Assembly: GCF_000739775.1 (NCBI RefSeq)
Contig: NZ_BBJH01000062.1
Coordinates: forward strand, 1 to 41,485
Origin: Paraburkholderia heleia NBRC 101817
Lineage (GTDB): Bacteria > Pseudomonadota > Gammaproteobacteria > Burkholderiales > Burkholderiaceae
Direction of reading: 5' to 3'
DNA: 41,485 nucleotides
A program made the translations under genes and the position numbers. Below, piece by piece: positions 14,878 to 24,122 of the stretch; position 1 is the stretch's first letter; each line of letters starts with the position of its first letter. Under the pieces are notes generated by a model that had not been told where the DNA came from, did no database searches, and was given only the letters and a program-made list of their open reading frames with translations.

Positions 14878-16479
14878 ATGAAATCCCAATCCGGGTTTGC
14901 GCCAGTTCCGGCCGTGCGGGCGCTGTCCTGTCGGGCGGCGGTCGCCGCCGCGGTCGCGGCGCTCGCCCTTTCGGGTTGCGCGAACTACATCGGCATCAAG
15001 AGCGACAAGACCATCGATCAGCCGCAGCAGTTCGAAAGCTCGCAGAGCATTCCGGCGCAAGGCGGCCAGTGGCCCACGCTCGACTGGGCGAACCAGTTCG
15101 GCGACCCGCAGCTGCCCAGGCTGATCGACGAGGCGCTCGAAGGCAGCCCCACCATCGCCCAGGCGCAGGCGCGCCTTGCCAAGGCGTCGTCGTATATCGA
15201 AACCTCGCGCTCGGCGCTTTTCCCGAAGGCCGACCTGAGCTATTCGTGGACCCGCGAGCTGTACTCGGCCAACGCCCTCTTCCCGCCCCCGTACGGGGGC
15301 ACCTGGTATAGCGAGAACAACGTGCTCGCCAGCGCCTCGTGGGATCTGGACCTCTGGGGCAAGAACCGTCAGCGCCTCGCGCAAGCCGTTTCCGCGCAGC
15401 GTGCCGCACAGGCCGACATGCAGCAGGCGCGCATCACGCTCGCCTCCTCGGTTGCGCGCACGTACAACCAGCTCGCCCAGCTCTACGAACTGCGCGACAT
15501 CGCCGTGCACGAGATCGACAACCGCAAGACGATCGGCACGATCACGAACGGGCGCGTGGCGGCGGGCCTCGACACCAACGTCGAGAAGCAGACCGCGAAC
15601 GGCAACATCGCGACGAGCCAGGCGAACCTCTCGCAGATCGACGGCCAGATCGAAACTGTGCGCTATCAGCTCGGCGCGCTGCTCGGCAAGGGCCCCGACC
15701 GCGGCCTGCAGATCGCAAAACCGGTGCTCAATCCGGCCGCCAACGTCGCGCTGCCCGACAATCTGCCCGCCGACCTGCTCGCGCGCCGCCCCGACATCGT
15801 CGCCGCGCGCTGGCAGGTGGAAGCCGCGATGCACGACGTGAAGGAAGCCAAGGCCGAGTTCTATCCCGACGTGAACCTTGCGGCGGGCTTCGGCTTCGAC
15901 GCGTTCGGATGGGGCAAATTCCTGAACTTCACGAGCCGCCAGGCGAACATCGGCCCGGCCGTGCATTTGCCGCTCTTCGACGCGGGCGCATTGCGCGCGC
16001 AACTGAAGGGCCGCTACGCCGACTTCGAGCTCGATGTGGCGAACTACAACCAGACGCTCATCGGTGCGTTCCAGGACGTGGCGACCGACGTGTCGACGAT
16101 CCGCTCGGCCGACCGGCAACTGGTGGACGCCGATCGCGCGCTCGACGCTTCGACCAAGGCCTGGGAGCTCGCGGTGATCCGCTACAAGGCGGGGCTCTCC
16201 GAGCAGCTTCAGGTGCTCACGGCCGACCAGAACCGCCTCGCCGCGGAGCAGACAGTGTCGAACCTGAAGGCGCAGCGCCGCGACCAGCAGATGGCGCTCA
16301 TCAAGTCGCTCGGCGGCGGCTTCGAAGCACAAGGCGCCGGTATCACGCCGCCAGCCGAAGTCGGCAGCGAAGCGCGTGGCCAGAGCGACGTGAACGGCGC
16401 GCCGTGGCGCGGTACGCGCTCGCCGCAGAACGCGGCGGCAGCGACGAACGCGGCCAACGCTGCGCCTGCGTCGAACTGA
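14878..16479 (+). CDS. RND/Emr-type outer membrane efflux lipoprotein (NodT/OprM family)
   Basis: A 533-residue outer membrane channel subunit. The signal peptide ends in LALSGC with lipidated Cys34. Two outer membrane efflux repeats follow: the first around FGDPQLPRLIDEALEGSPTI and ASWDLDLWGKNRQRL, the second around LLARRPDIVAARWQVEAAMHDVKEAKAEFYP and LPLFDAGALRAQLKGRYADFEL. This pattern is the NodT type of tripartite efflux channels. It would form the exit duct for the EmrA/EmrB-type pump encoded next. The ATG at 14878 gives a standard lipoprotein signal; the frame is open further upstream to a TTG at 14785 that overlaps the MarR stop, but that would bury the signal. The last 50 residues are Ala/Asn-rich and probably disordered. 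Confidence 0.94.
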   Translation: MKSQSGFAPVPAVRALSCRAAVAAAVAALALSGCANYIGIKSDKTIDQPQQFESSQSIPAQGGQWPTLDWANQFGDPQLPRLIDEALEGSPTIAQAQARLAKASSYIETSRSALFPKADLSYSWTRELYSANALFPPPYGGTWYSENNVLASASWDLDLWGKNRQRLAQAVSAQRAAQADMQQARITLASSVARTYNQLAQLYELRDIAVHEIDNRKTIGTITNGRVAAGLDTNVEKQTANGNIATSQANLSQIDGQIETVRYQLGALLGKGPDRGLQIAKPVLNPAANVALPDNLPADLLARRPDIVAARWQVEAAMHDVKEAKAEFYPDVNLAAGFGFDAFGWGKFLNFTSRQANIGPAVHLPLFDAGALRAQLKGRYADFELDVANYNQTLIGAFQDVATDVSTIRSADRQLVDADRALDASTKAWELAVIRYKAGLSEQLQVLTADQNRLAAEQTVSNLKAQRRDQQMALIKSLGGGFEAQGAGITPPAEVGSEARGQSDVNGAPWRGTRSPQNAAAATNAANAAPASN

Positions 16480-16556
16480 GTGTCGAACTGGGCGCCGAGC
16501 CGCACGCGAACATCAAAAACTGAACGAACAGCACGCAAGCATCCGGAGATCCTTCC

Positions 16557-17843
16557 ATGAGCACCCCCCAGCAGCCGGCAGCCAATCCGCAGCCGAACGC
16601 GAACAGCGGCAAGCGCAAGCGCATGATGACGCTGCTTGTCCTCGTGATCGTGATCGCGGCCGTTGCCTACGGCCTCTACTACTTCCTCGTCGCGCGCTTC
16701 ACCGAAAGCACGGACGACGCCTACGTGAACGGCAACGTCGTGCAGATCACGCCGCAGGTCACCGGCACGGTGATCGCGCTGAAAGCGGACGACACCCAAA
16801 CGGTGAACGTCGGCGACCCGCTCGTGCTGCTCGACCCGGCCGACGCGCGCGTCACGCTCGAGCAGACTGAAGCTCAACTCGCGCAGACGGTGCGCCAGGT
16901 GCGCGGCCTCTTCGCCGACGACAGCCAGTACGAAGCGCAAGTCGCCCAGCGTCAGTCCGACCTCTCGCGCGCGCAAGACGACCTGCGCCGCCGCATGCTG
17001 GTCGCGCAGACGGGCGCCGTCTCGCAGGAAGAGATCTCGCACGCGCGCGACGCCGTGCGCAGCGCCGAAGCCGCGCTCGAAGCCGCCCAGCAGCAGCTCG
17101 CCGCGAACCGCGCGCTGACCGCGAACACGACCATCGCCGATCACCCGAACGTGGAGGCCGCCGCAGCCAAGGTGCGCGACGCCTATCTGGCGAACGCGCG
17201 CAACACGCTGCCCGCGCCGGTGACCGGCTACGTGGCCAAGCGCTCGGTGCAGGTGGGCCAGCGCGTCGCGCCGGGCAATCCGCTCATGTCGGTGGTGCCG
17301 CTGAACTCGCTGTGGGTCGACGCCAACTTCAAGGAAGTGCAGCTCAAGCACATGCGCATCGGCCAGCCGGTCGAAATGACGGCCGACGTGTACGGTTCGT
17401 CGGTCGTCTATCACGGCAAGGTGGTGGGCTTCTCGGCGGGCACGGGCTCGGCCTTCTCGCTGCTGCCCGCGCAGAACGCGACGGGTAACTGGATCAAGGT
17501 GGTGCAGCGCCTGCCGGTGCGTATCTCGCTCGATCCGGAAGACCTGCAGAAGCACCCCCTGCGTATCGGCCTCTCGATGCAGGTGGACGTGAACATCCGC
17601 AACGATTCGGGCACGCAGCTCGGCAATGCGCAGAACACGGTCTATGAGACCGATGTGTTCGCCAAGTACGGCGCAGAAGCCGACGCGGAAATCGCGCGCA
17701 TCATCGCCGAAAACGCCGGTCCGAATGCGCACAAGGCGGTCAGTAGCGCAGCCGGCAACGCTGGCGGCAGCGCGGCCGGCAGGGCAGCCGTCAAGGCGCA
17801 GGTGACGTCCGCTCACGCAGCGCAGCCCGGCGCAAAAGGCTGA
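16557..17843 (+). CDS. emrA: EmrA/HlyD-type membrane fusion protein
   Basis: A 428-residue periplasmic adaptor. A short cytoplasmic Pro/Asn-rich start with KRKR is followed by one membrane helix (about 24-47). The EmrA signature comes next: ESTDDAYVNGNVVQITPQVTGTV. The lipoyl half (VNVGDPLVLLDPAD) leads into an alpha-helical hairpin (about 103-195), then the second lipoyl half (PAPVTGYVAKRSVQVGQRVAPGNPLMSVV) and the beta-barrel with LWVDANFKEVQLKHMRIGQPV. It links the inner membrane pump to the outer membrane channel. The C-terminus has a low-complexity Ala/Gly tail. GGAGATCCTTCC precedes the ATG. It is 77 bp after the channel gene and 112 bp before the transporter gene; that second gap holds a strong hairpin. 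Confidence 0.95.
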   Translation: MSTPQQPAANPQPNANSGKRKRMMTLLVLVIVIAAVAYGLYYFLVARFTESTDDAYVNGNVVQITPQVTGTVIALKADDTQTVNVGDPLVLLDPADARVTLEQTEAQLAQTVRQVRGLFADDSQYEAQVAQRQSDLSRAQDDLRRRMLVAQTGAVSQEEISHARDAVRSAEAALEAAQQQLAANRALTANTTIADHPNVEAAAAKVRDAYLANARNTLPAPVTGYVAKRSVQVGQRVAPGNPLMSVVPLNSLWVDANFKEVQLKHMRIGQPVEMTADVYGSSVVYHGKVVGFSAGTGSAFSLLPAQNATGNWIKVVQRLPVRISLDPEDLQKHPLRIGLSMQVDVNIRNDSGTQLGNAQNTVYETDVFAKYGAEADAEIARIIAENAGPNAHKAVSSAAGNAGGSAAGRAAVKAQVTSAHAAQPGAKG

Positions 17844-17883
17844 AAGGCTGATTGAAGCCCTGATAAAAAGCACTCGCAACGCC

Positions 17884-17910
17884 GGCGCGGGCTGATCCTC
17901 AGCCCGCGCC
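17884..17910 (+). other. Strong 12-bp hairpin inside the efflux operon
   Basis: GGCGCGGGCTGA (17884-17895), loop TCC, TCAGCCCGCGCC (17899-17910), followed by GCTTTGTTTCG. It looks like an intrinsic terminator with a weak T-tract, placed between the adaptor and transporter genes. It may attenuate emrB or protect the upstream mRNA. Confidence 0.65.
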
Positions 17911-17955
17911 GCTTTGTTTCGCGCAGCCTCCAGCAGGTCAACAAGAAAGGACGCA

Positions 17956-19521
17956 ATGGCAGCAGCACAACAACCCGTCGCGCATCCGCCGCTACAGGGC
18001 GCGCAACTCGTGATCGGCACCATCGCGGTGTCGCTCGCGGTGTTCATGAACGTGCTCGACACCTCGATCGCGAACGTGTCGATCCCATCGATCTCGGGCG
18101 ACCTCGGCGTGTCGTCGGACCAGGGCACGTGGGTCATCACCTCGTTCGCGGTGGCCAACGCGATTTCGGTGCCGCTCACGGGCTGGCTCACCGACCGTAT
18201 AGGCCAGGTGCGCCTTTTCATGGCGTCGATCATCCTGTTCGTGATCTCGTCGTGGATGTGCGGCCTCGCGCCCACGCTGCCCTTCCTGCTCGCCTCGCGC
18301 GTGCTGCAAGGCGCCGTGGCCGGCCCGATGATCCCGCTTTCGCAAACGCTGCTGCTCGCGAGCTATCCGCGCGCGAAGGCGCCCATGGCGCTCTCGATGT
18401 GGTCGATGACCACACTGATCGCGCCGGTGGCGGGCCCGATTCTCGGCGGCTGGATCTCCGACAACATCTCGTGGCCCTGGATCTTCTACGTGAACATCCC
18501 CGTCGGTATCGTGGCCGCGTTCGCGACGTGGGCCATCTTCCGCAACCGCGATTCGGTCGTGAAGAAGGCCCCGATCGACGGCGTGGGCCTCGCGCTCCTC
18601 ATCGTCTGGGTGGGGTCGCTGCAGGTGATGCTCGACAAGGGCAAGGACCTCGACTGGTTCTCGTCGACCACGATCGTCGTGCTCGCGCTCACCGCCATCA
18701 TCGCGTTCGCGTTCTTCGTGGTGTGGGAGCTGACCGCCGATCACCCTGTAGTCGACCTGTCGCTGTTCGCGCGGCGCAACTTCACGGGCGGCACGATCGC
18801 GCTTTCGGTGGGCTACGGCCTTTACTTCGGCAACCTCGTGCTGCTGCCGCTGTGGCTGCAAACGGACATCGGCTACACCGCCACCGACGCGGGTCTCGTG
18901 ATGGCGCCCGTGGGCTTCTTCGCGATCCTGCTCTCGCCGATCACGGGCAAGATCCTGCCGCGCACCGACCCGCGCTATATCGCGACCACGGCGTTCATCG
19001 TGTTCGCGCTGTGCTTCTGGATGCGTTCGCGCTATACCACGGGGGTGGACACCTGGGCGCTCACGCTGCCGACGCTCATCCAGGGCATCGGCATGGCGGG
19101 CCTCTTCATTCCGCTCGTATCGATCACGCTTTCGGGTCTGCCGGGCCATCGCATTCCTGCCGCCTCGGGCCTGTCGAACTTCGTGCGGATCATGTGCGGC
19201 GGTATCGGCACCTCGATCTTCGAGACGGCATGGGATCACCGCACGACGTTTCACCACGCGCGCCTGACCGAAGTGGCGACACCGACCAACCCGGTCTTCA
19301 ACCAGTCGATGCAGCAGTTCCAGGGCGCGGGTCTCGATCCTTCGCAGGCGCATGGGCTGTTCGACCGGATGCTCTCGCAGCAGGCCGCGCAGCTTGGTGT
19401 AAACGACCTGTTCTGGATTTCCTCGGTGATCTTCATCGTGCTGATCGCGCTGATCTGGATCACGCGCCCCGAGCGCGCCGGTGGAGCGGACGCGGGTGCG
19501 GCAGCCTCGGCGGCGCATTGA
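17956..19521 (+). CDS. emrB: EmrB/QacA-type (DHA2) major facilitator drug transporter
   Basis: A 521-residue inner membrane drug:H+ antiporter with 14 predicted membrane helices. Motif D1/A regions are easily read: AVFMNVLDTSIANVSIPSIS in helix 1, GWLTDRIGQVRLF (motif A), then LLASRVLQGAVAGPMIPLSQ (motif B) and IAPVAGPILGGWISD (motif C). Helix 14 is near the C-terminus (ISSVIFIVLIALIWI). Such pumps expel hydrophobic or phenolic compounds together with an EmrA-type adaptor and an outer membrane channel, all encoded just upstream. The ATG at 17956 follows AGAAAGGACGCA. A good terminator (19556-19589) closes the operon. The substrate cannot be told from sequence. Confidence 0.95.
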   Translation: MAAAQQPVAHPPLQGAQLVIGTIAVSLAVFMNVLDTSIANVSIPSISGDLGVSSDQGTWVITSFAVANAISVPLTGWLTDRIGQVRLFMASIILFVISSWMCGLAPTLPFLLASRVLQGAVAGPMIPLSQTLLLASYPRAKAPMALSMWSMTTLIAPVAGPILGGWISDNISWPWIFYVNIPVGIVAAFATWAIFRNRDSVVKKAPIDGVGLALLIVWVGSLQVMLDKGKDLDWFSSTTIVVLALTAIIAFAFFVVWELTADHPVVDLSLFARRNFTGGTIALSVGYGLYFGNLVLLPLWLQTDIGYTATDAGLVMAPVGFFAILLSPITGKILPRTDPRYIATTAFIVFALCFWMRSRYTTGVDTWALTLPTLIQGIGMAGLFIPLVSITLSGLPGHRIPAASGLSNFVRIMCGGIGTSIFETAWDHRTTFHHARLTEVATPTNPVFNQSMQQFQGAGLDPSQAHGLFDRMLSQQAAQLGVNDLFWISSVIFIVLIALIWITRPERAGGADAGAAASAAH

Positions 19522-19555
19522 GGTCGATGCGCCAGCCTTACGGCTGTCGATAGAG

Positions 19556-19589
19556 AAACGGCACGTCGTTGAACCGGCGTGCCGTTTTT
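19556..19589 (+). terminator. Rho-independent terminator of the efflux operon
   Basis: AAACGGCACG (19556-19565) pairs with CGTGCCGTTT (19578-19587), followed by further T residues. It lies 35 bp after emrB and may also stop truB transcription from the other side. Confidence 0.85.
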
Positions 19590-19621
19590 GCTTGTGCGCT
19601 CGCAGCGCGAATTGCGCTCGC

Positions 19622-20590
19622 TCAGGCGGCGCCGCTCACGACCAGCCGCTCCGGCGCAAGTACGCCATTGGCGGCCTTCGCGACGCCGAGCAGGCGCCCG
19701 TCTAGCGCGTACACACGCACGCGTTCAGCCGCTTCGCACACCGCGCGATCGAGCAGCAGCTCGTTGAGCGGCAAGCGCTGGCCATGCGCGAAGCGGCGCG
19801 CCGCTTCAGCGTCGAGCGTCACGGCGGGGAATGTGGAGAGCAGCGCATCGACGGGGCGCAGCCAGGTGTCGCGCTCGGACTCGTCGGCGGCAGTGAGCGC
19901 GTCGAGCGTCACCGCATGCTCGAGCGTGAGCGCGCCCACCCCCGTGCGCCGCAGCATCACGAGATGCGCGCCGCAACCCAGCGCCTCGCCGATATCTTCA
20001 GCAAGCGTGCGGACGTACGTGCCCTTGCTGCACGTCACGCGAAACGTGACCTCGGGAACCTCGGGAAGCGCGCAGGCGATCATCTCCAGCGCAAGGATCT
20101 TCACCTCGCGCCCTTCGCGCTCGACCGTCTGGCCCGCACGCGCATATTCATAAAGCGGCTTGCCGTCGCGCTTGAGCGCCGAATACATCGGCGGCACCTG
20201 CACGATGTCGCCGAGAAAGCGCGTCATCGCTTCGCGCACAGTGGCTTCGTCGCAGGCGACCTCGCGCGTTTGGATCGTCTCGCCTTCGGCGTCGCCGGTG
20301 GCCGTGCGAATGCCGAGGCGCATGGTCGCCTCGTAGGTCTTGTCGGCTTCGAGCAGATCCTGCGAAAACTTGGTCGCCTCGCCAAAGCACAGCGGCAGCA
20401 GACCCGACGCGAGCGGGTCGAGCGTGCCCGTGTGGCCGGCCTTCTTCACGCGGTACAGGCGCTTCGCACGAATCAGCGCGTCGTTGCTGGAAAGTCCAAT
20501 GGGCTTGTCGAGCAGCAGCACGCCGTCGAGCAGACGGCGCGGGACCCTGGGCCGCCCCGCGCCCGGATTCTGTTTCGATGATGCAGTCAT
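19622..20590 (-). CDS. truB: tRNA pseudouridine-55 synthase
   Basis: A 322-residue TruB (E. coli 314). It makes pseudouridine at position 55 in the T-loop of tRNAs. The N-terminal block is LDGVLLLDKPIGLSSNDAL. The catalytic Asp58 sits in KAGHTGTLDPLASGLLPL. KTYEATMRLG and the substrate-contact segment YEYARAGQTVEREGREV follow, with a C-terminal PUA-like part. All family motifs are intact. The ATG is 8 bp behind the rbfA stop, so truB is the last gene of the rimP-nusA-infB-rbfA-truB cluster and is probably cotranscribed with rbfA. It ends facing the efflux operon terminator. Confidence 0.95.
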   Translation of the reverse strand: MTASSKQNPGAGRPRVPRRLLDGVLLLDKPIGLSSNDALIRAKRLYRVKKAGHTGTLDPLASGLLPLCFGEATKFSQDLLEADKTYEATMRLGIRTATGDAEGETIQTREVACDEATVREAMTRFLGDIVQVPPMYSALKRDGKPLYEYARAGQTVEREGREVKILALEMIACALPEVPEVTFRVTCSKGTYVRTLAEDIGEALGCGAHLVMLRRTGVGALTLEHAVTLDALTAADESERDTWLRPVDALLSTFPAVTLDAEAARRFAHGQRLPLNELLLDRAVCEAAERVRVYALDGRLLGVAKAANGVLAPERLVVSGAA

Positions 20591-20598
20591 TGCCCGCG

Positions 20599-20964
20599 TC
20601 AGTCGTCCTTCGCGCGCGTCGCGTTCGCCTCGTCGATCAGGCGCGACATCTCGACACCTTTCTCGACCGACTGGTCATAGTGGAAATGCAGCGTCGGCAC
20701 CGTGTGAATGTGCAGGCGCTTGAAGAGCTGGTTGTGCAGATGGCCTGCGGCGTGATTGAGCGCTTCCTGCGTGGTCTTCGGGTCGCCCGTGAGGGTCGTG
20801 AAGTAGACCTTGGCGTGCGCGTAGTCGGGAGTCAGTTCGACGCTCTGGATCGTCACGAGCCCGATGCGCGGGTCCTTCACTTCGCGCATGAGTTCAGACA
20901 GGTCGCGCTGGATCTGATCCGCGATCTGCACGTTGCGGTTTGGGGAAGTACGTTTTTTCGGCAT
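20599..20964 (-). CDS. rbfA: 30S ribosome-binding factor A
   Basis: A 121-residue KH-fold protein that binds immature 30S subunits and helps 16S rRNA 5'-end maturation, especially in the cold. Family blocks are RNVQIADQIQRDLSELM, VKDPRIGLVTIQSVELTPDYAHAKVYF and LFKRLHIHTVPTLHFHYDQSVEKGVEMSRLID. The ATG at 20964 gives the standard N-terminus (MPKKRTSPNRN), preceded by GAGGTGGAACC. It lies 186 bp after infB, and a strong terminator stands in that gap, so rbfA-truB must get some of its transcripts from a nearby promoter or by read-through. Confidence 0.95.
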   Translation of the reverse strand: MPKKRTSPNRNVQIADQIQRDLSELMREVKDPRIGLVTIQSVELTPDYAHAKVYFTTLTGDPKTTQEALNHAAGHLHNQLFKRLHIHTVPTLHFHYDQSVEKGVEMSRLIDEANATRAKDD

Positions 20965-21035
20965 GATGGTTCCACCTCTCGATCTGCGAGGCATTCAGGC
21001 GGCATGGCGTCCATGAAGGCGCATAGGCACCGCGC

Positions 21036-21081
21036 AAAAAAACAAAACGGGCGGGGCTGGCCAGCGCCTGCCCCGCCCGTT
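21036..21081 (-). terminator. Strong intrinsic terminator between infB and rbfA
   Basis: A perfect 12-bp G+C-rich stem (21046-21057 with 21070-21081). On the minus strand it is followed by TTTTGTTTTTTT. It stands 70 bp after the infB stop. Confidence 0.88.
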
Positions 21082-21150
21082 ATCGGCATACCCGCGGCAT
21101 ACCCGCGGCCAGGCGGGCGGCCCGGAGGCCGGCCCGCGGGCGCCGCTGTA

Positions 21151-24108
21151 TTACAGCGTGCGCGCGACTTCGGTGATCTCGAACACTTCGAACTGGTCGC
21201 CTTCGACGATGTCGTTGAAGTTCTTGATCGACATACCGCACTCGAAGCCTTGCTTGACTTCCTTGACGTCGTCCTTGAAGCGCTTGAGCGAGTCGAGTTC
21301 GCCGGTGTGAATGACCACGTTGTTGCGCAGCACGCGCACCGACGACGAACGCTTGACGATACCGTCCGTGACCATACAGCCCGCCACCGTGCCGACCTTC
21401 GGCACCTTGAAGACCTGGCGCACTTCGACCATGCCGGTGATGACTTCGCGCTTCTCCGGCGCCAGCATGCCCGACATCGCCGCCTTCACCTCATCCACTG
21501 CGTCATAGATGATGTTGTAATAGCGGATATCCACGCCGTTCGTTTCGGCAAGCTTGCGCGCCAGTGCGTCGGCTCGCGTGTTGAAGCCGATGATGACCGC
21601 CTTCGAAGCCGTTGCCAGATTGACGTCGCTTTCGCTGATGCCACCCACCGCGGCGTGCACGATCTGCACACGCACTTCGCCCGTCGAGAGCTTGAGAAGC
21701 GCATGAACCAGCGCTTCCTGCGAGCCCTGCACGTCGGCCTTGACGATGAGCGGGAGGTTCTGCACTTCGCCTTCGCCCATTTGCTCGAGCATGTTTTCGA
21801 GCTTCGCGGCCTGCTGCTTCGCGAGCTTGACGTCGCGGAACTTGCCTTGACGGAACATCGCGATTTCGCGCGCCTTGCGCTCGTCCGGCAGGACGATGAC
21901 TTCTTCGCCCGCGCCCGGCACTTCCGAAAGACCCTGGATCTCGACCGGAATCGACGGGCCCGCTTCCTTCGTGGGCTTGCCGGTTTCGTCGAGCATGGCG
22001 CGAACGCGGCCGTAGGCGCTGCCCGCCAGCACGACGTCGCCGCGATTGAGCGTACCCGACTGGACGAGGATCGTTGCAACCGGACCCTTACCCTTGTCGA
22101 GCTTCGCTTCGATCACGAGACCCTTCGCCGGGGCTTCCACAGGCGCCTTCAGTTCCAGCACTTCGGCTTGCAGCAGCACGTTTTCGAGCAGGTCGTCGAT
22201 GCCCGCGCCGGTTTTCGCCGACACCGGCACGAACGGCGAGTCGCCGCCGTACTCTTCCGGCACGACGCCTTCGGCCACGAGCTCCTGCTTCACGCGCTCG
22301 GGATTCGCATCGGGCTTGTCGATCTTGTTGATCGCCACGACGAGCGGGACACCCGCAGCCTTGGCGTGCGAGATCGCCTCCTTCGTTTGCGGCATCACGC
22401 CGTCGTCGGCTGCGACCACCAGAATGACGATGTCGGTTGCCTTCGCACCGCGAGCACGCATGGCCGTGAAGGCCTCGTGACCCGGCGTATCGAGGAACGT
22501 GATGACGCCGCGCGGCGTTTCCACGTGGTACGCGCCGATGTGCTGCGTAATGCCGCCCGCTTCGCCCGCGGCAACCTTGGCGCGGCGGATGTAGTCGAGC
22601 AGCGAGGTCTTGCCGTGGTCGACGTGGCCCATGACCGTGACGACCGGAGGACGCGGCAGTTGCTCGGCGTCCGTGGACGTCGCCTGCCCTTCGACCAGCA
22701 GCGCTTCCGGATCGTCGAGCTTGGCGGCAACCGCACGGTGGCCGAGTTCCTCGACGATGATCATCGCCGTTTCCTGATCGAGCATCTGGTTGATGGTGAC
22801 CATCTGGCCCATCTTCATCATCGCCTTGATGACTTCCGATGCCTTCACGGACATCTTGTGCGCGAGGTCGGCCACCGTGATGGTTTCCGGCACGTGCACT
22901 TCGCGCACGATCGGCTCGGTCGGCGCCTGGAACGTCGAAGCGTCCTGGTGACGGCCACGGCCCTTCGGGCCGCCGCGCCAGCCGCGGTCCACGCCGCCCG
23001 ACGAGTCGCCGCGCGTCTTGATGCCACGGCGCTTGGCCGCGTCGTCCTGCCAGCCGCCCTTGCCCGCACCCGGCTTCTTGTTGCGGTCGCCCGCGCCGGC
23101 ACCCGGCGCGCTCGTCGAAGGCGCGGCCGTCGTGGCCGGCTTCTTCGCCGCGGCGCCTGCACCGGCGGCCGGACGTGCCGGCGCACCTTCCGGACGGGCC
23201 GGCTTGTGCAGCGTGCCCTTGGCTTCAGCGGGCTTGGCCGGCTCGACGGGCTTGGGCGGCTCGGGCGCCTTCACCTGCGCCTTGCGCGGCGTGTTCATCA
23301 TTTCGCGGATCGCGCGCGCTTCGGCTTCGGCAGCCGCGCGGCGGCGGGCGATCTCGTCCTGTTCCTTCTGCGCCTTTTCGACGGCTTCGCGTGCGGCGGC
23401 TTCGGCCTTCTGGGCCGCTTCGCGCTGCGCGGCGCGCTCGGCTGCGGCGCGCTGTTCTTCCTGCTGGTCCTGCTCTTGCTTCACTTCTTTCGCTTCCGCT
23501 TCGGCGTTGCGCTGCGCGGCCACGGCCTGAGCGGCCAGTTCGCGAGCCGCGGCATCGGCCGCCGCCTTCTTCTTTGCCGCTTCTTCTTCGGCACGGCGGC
23601 GCTCGGCCTCGGCGGCCTCTTCGCGCGCACGGCGCTCCGACTCTTCGCGCGCGAGCAGTTCCTGGCGCTCCTTGAGCTCCTGAGCCTGAAGCTCGAGCAG
23701 TTCCGCCTCGCGGCGCGCTTCTTCCTCGCGGCGCTGCAGCTCCGCCTCTTCGGCGGCAGCGGCTGCCTCGGCTGCATGATTCGATGCCTCCGCCTCACCG
23801 GCGGACTCGTCGCGGCGGACGAACGTGCGCTTCTTGCGCACCTCGACCTGAATGGTGCGAGCCTTACCCGTCGAATCGGACTGCTTGATCTCCGACGTAT
23901 GCCGTTTCGTCAGCGTGATCTTGCGCTTGTCTGCATCAGTCGAGCCGTGAGACTTGCGCAAGTGATCGAGCAGACGCGCCTTGTCGGTCTCCGACAAGGC
24001 ATCGCTCTCGCTCGCTTTCGTGACACCCGCCGCCTGCAGCTGCTCGAGCAGCACGCCGGCAGGCATTTTCAGTTCCGCGGCAAATTGGGCTACGTTGTTA
24101 CTCGCCAT
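21151..24108 (-). CDS. infB: Translation initiation factor IF-2
   Basis: A 985-residue IF-2, long for the family (E. coli 890). The N-terminal IF2_N domain (MASNNVAQFAAELKMPAG) is followed by a very long charged helix (about 120-280, mostly Glu/Ala/Arg/Lys). A disordered Pro/Ala/Gly region and a second IF2_N-type domain (ITVADLAHKMSVKASEVIKAMM) come next. The GTPase starts near residue 490 with GHVDHGKTS, then DTPGHEAFTAMRARG and NKIDKPDAN. The C-terminal domain binds initiator tRNA. It recruits fMet-tRNA to the 30S subunit and promotes subunit joining. The ATG follows AAGAGGAATGA. It lies 155 bp after nusA in the classical cluster; a small hairpin (24123-24141) stands in its leader, and a strong terminator follows it. 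Confidence 0.97.
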   Translation of the reverse strand: MASNNVAQFAAELKMPAGVLLEQLQAAGVTKASESDALSETDKARLLDHLRKSHGSTDADKRKITLTKRHTSEIKQSDSTGKARTIQVEVRKKRTFVRRDESAGEAEASNHAAEAAAAAEEAELQRREEEARREAELLELQAQELKERQELLAREESERRAREEAAEAERRRAEEEAAKKKAAADAAARELAAQAVAAQRNAEAEAKEVKQEQDQQEEQRAAAERAAQREAAQKAEAAAREAVEKAQKEQDEIARRRAAAEAEARAIREMMNTPRKAQVKAPEPPKPVEPAKPAEAKGTLHKPARPEGAPARPAAGAGAAAKKPATTAAPSTSAPGAGAGDRNKKPGAGKGGWQDDAAKRRGIKTRGDSSGGVDRGWRGGPKGRGRHQDASTFQAPTEPIVREVHVPETITVADLAHKMSVKASEVIKAMMKMGQMVTINQMLDQETAMIIVEELGHRAVAAKLDDPEALLVEGQATSTDAEQLPRPPVVTVMGHVDHGKTSLLDYIRRAKVAAGEAGGITQHIGAYHVETPRGVITFLDTPGHEAFTAMRARGAKATDIVILVVAADDGVMPQTKEAISHAKAAGVPLVVAINKIDKPDANPERVKQELVAEGVVPEEYGGDSPFVPVSAKTGAGIDDLLENVLLQAEVLELKAPVEAPAKGLVIEAKLDKGKGPVATILVQSGTLNRGDVVLAGSAYGRVRAMLDETGKPTKEAGPSIPVEIQGLSEVPGAGEEVIVLPDERKAREIAMFRQGKFRDVKLAKQQAAKLENMLEQMGEGEVQNLPLIVKADVQGSQEALVHALLKLSTGEVRVQIVHAAVGGISESDVNLATASKAVIIGFNTRADALARKLAETNGVDIRYYNIIYDAVDEVKAAMSGMLAPEKREVITGMVEVRQVFKVPKVGTVAGCMVTDGIVKRSSSVRVLRNNVVIHTGELDSLKRFKDDVKEVKQGFECGMSIKNFNDIVEGDQFEVFEITEVARTL

Positions 24109-24122
24109 TCATTCCTCTTAAT

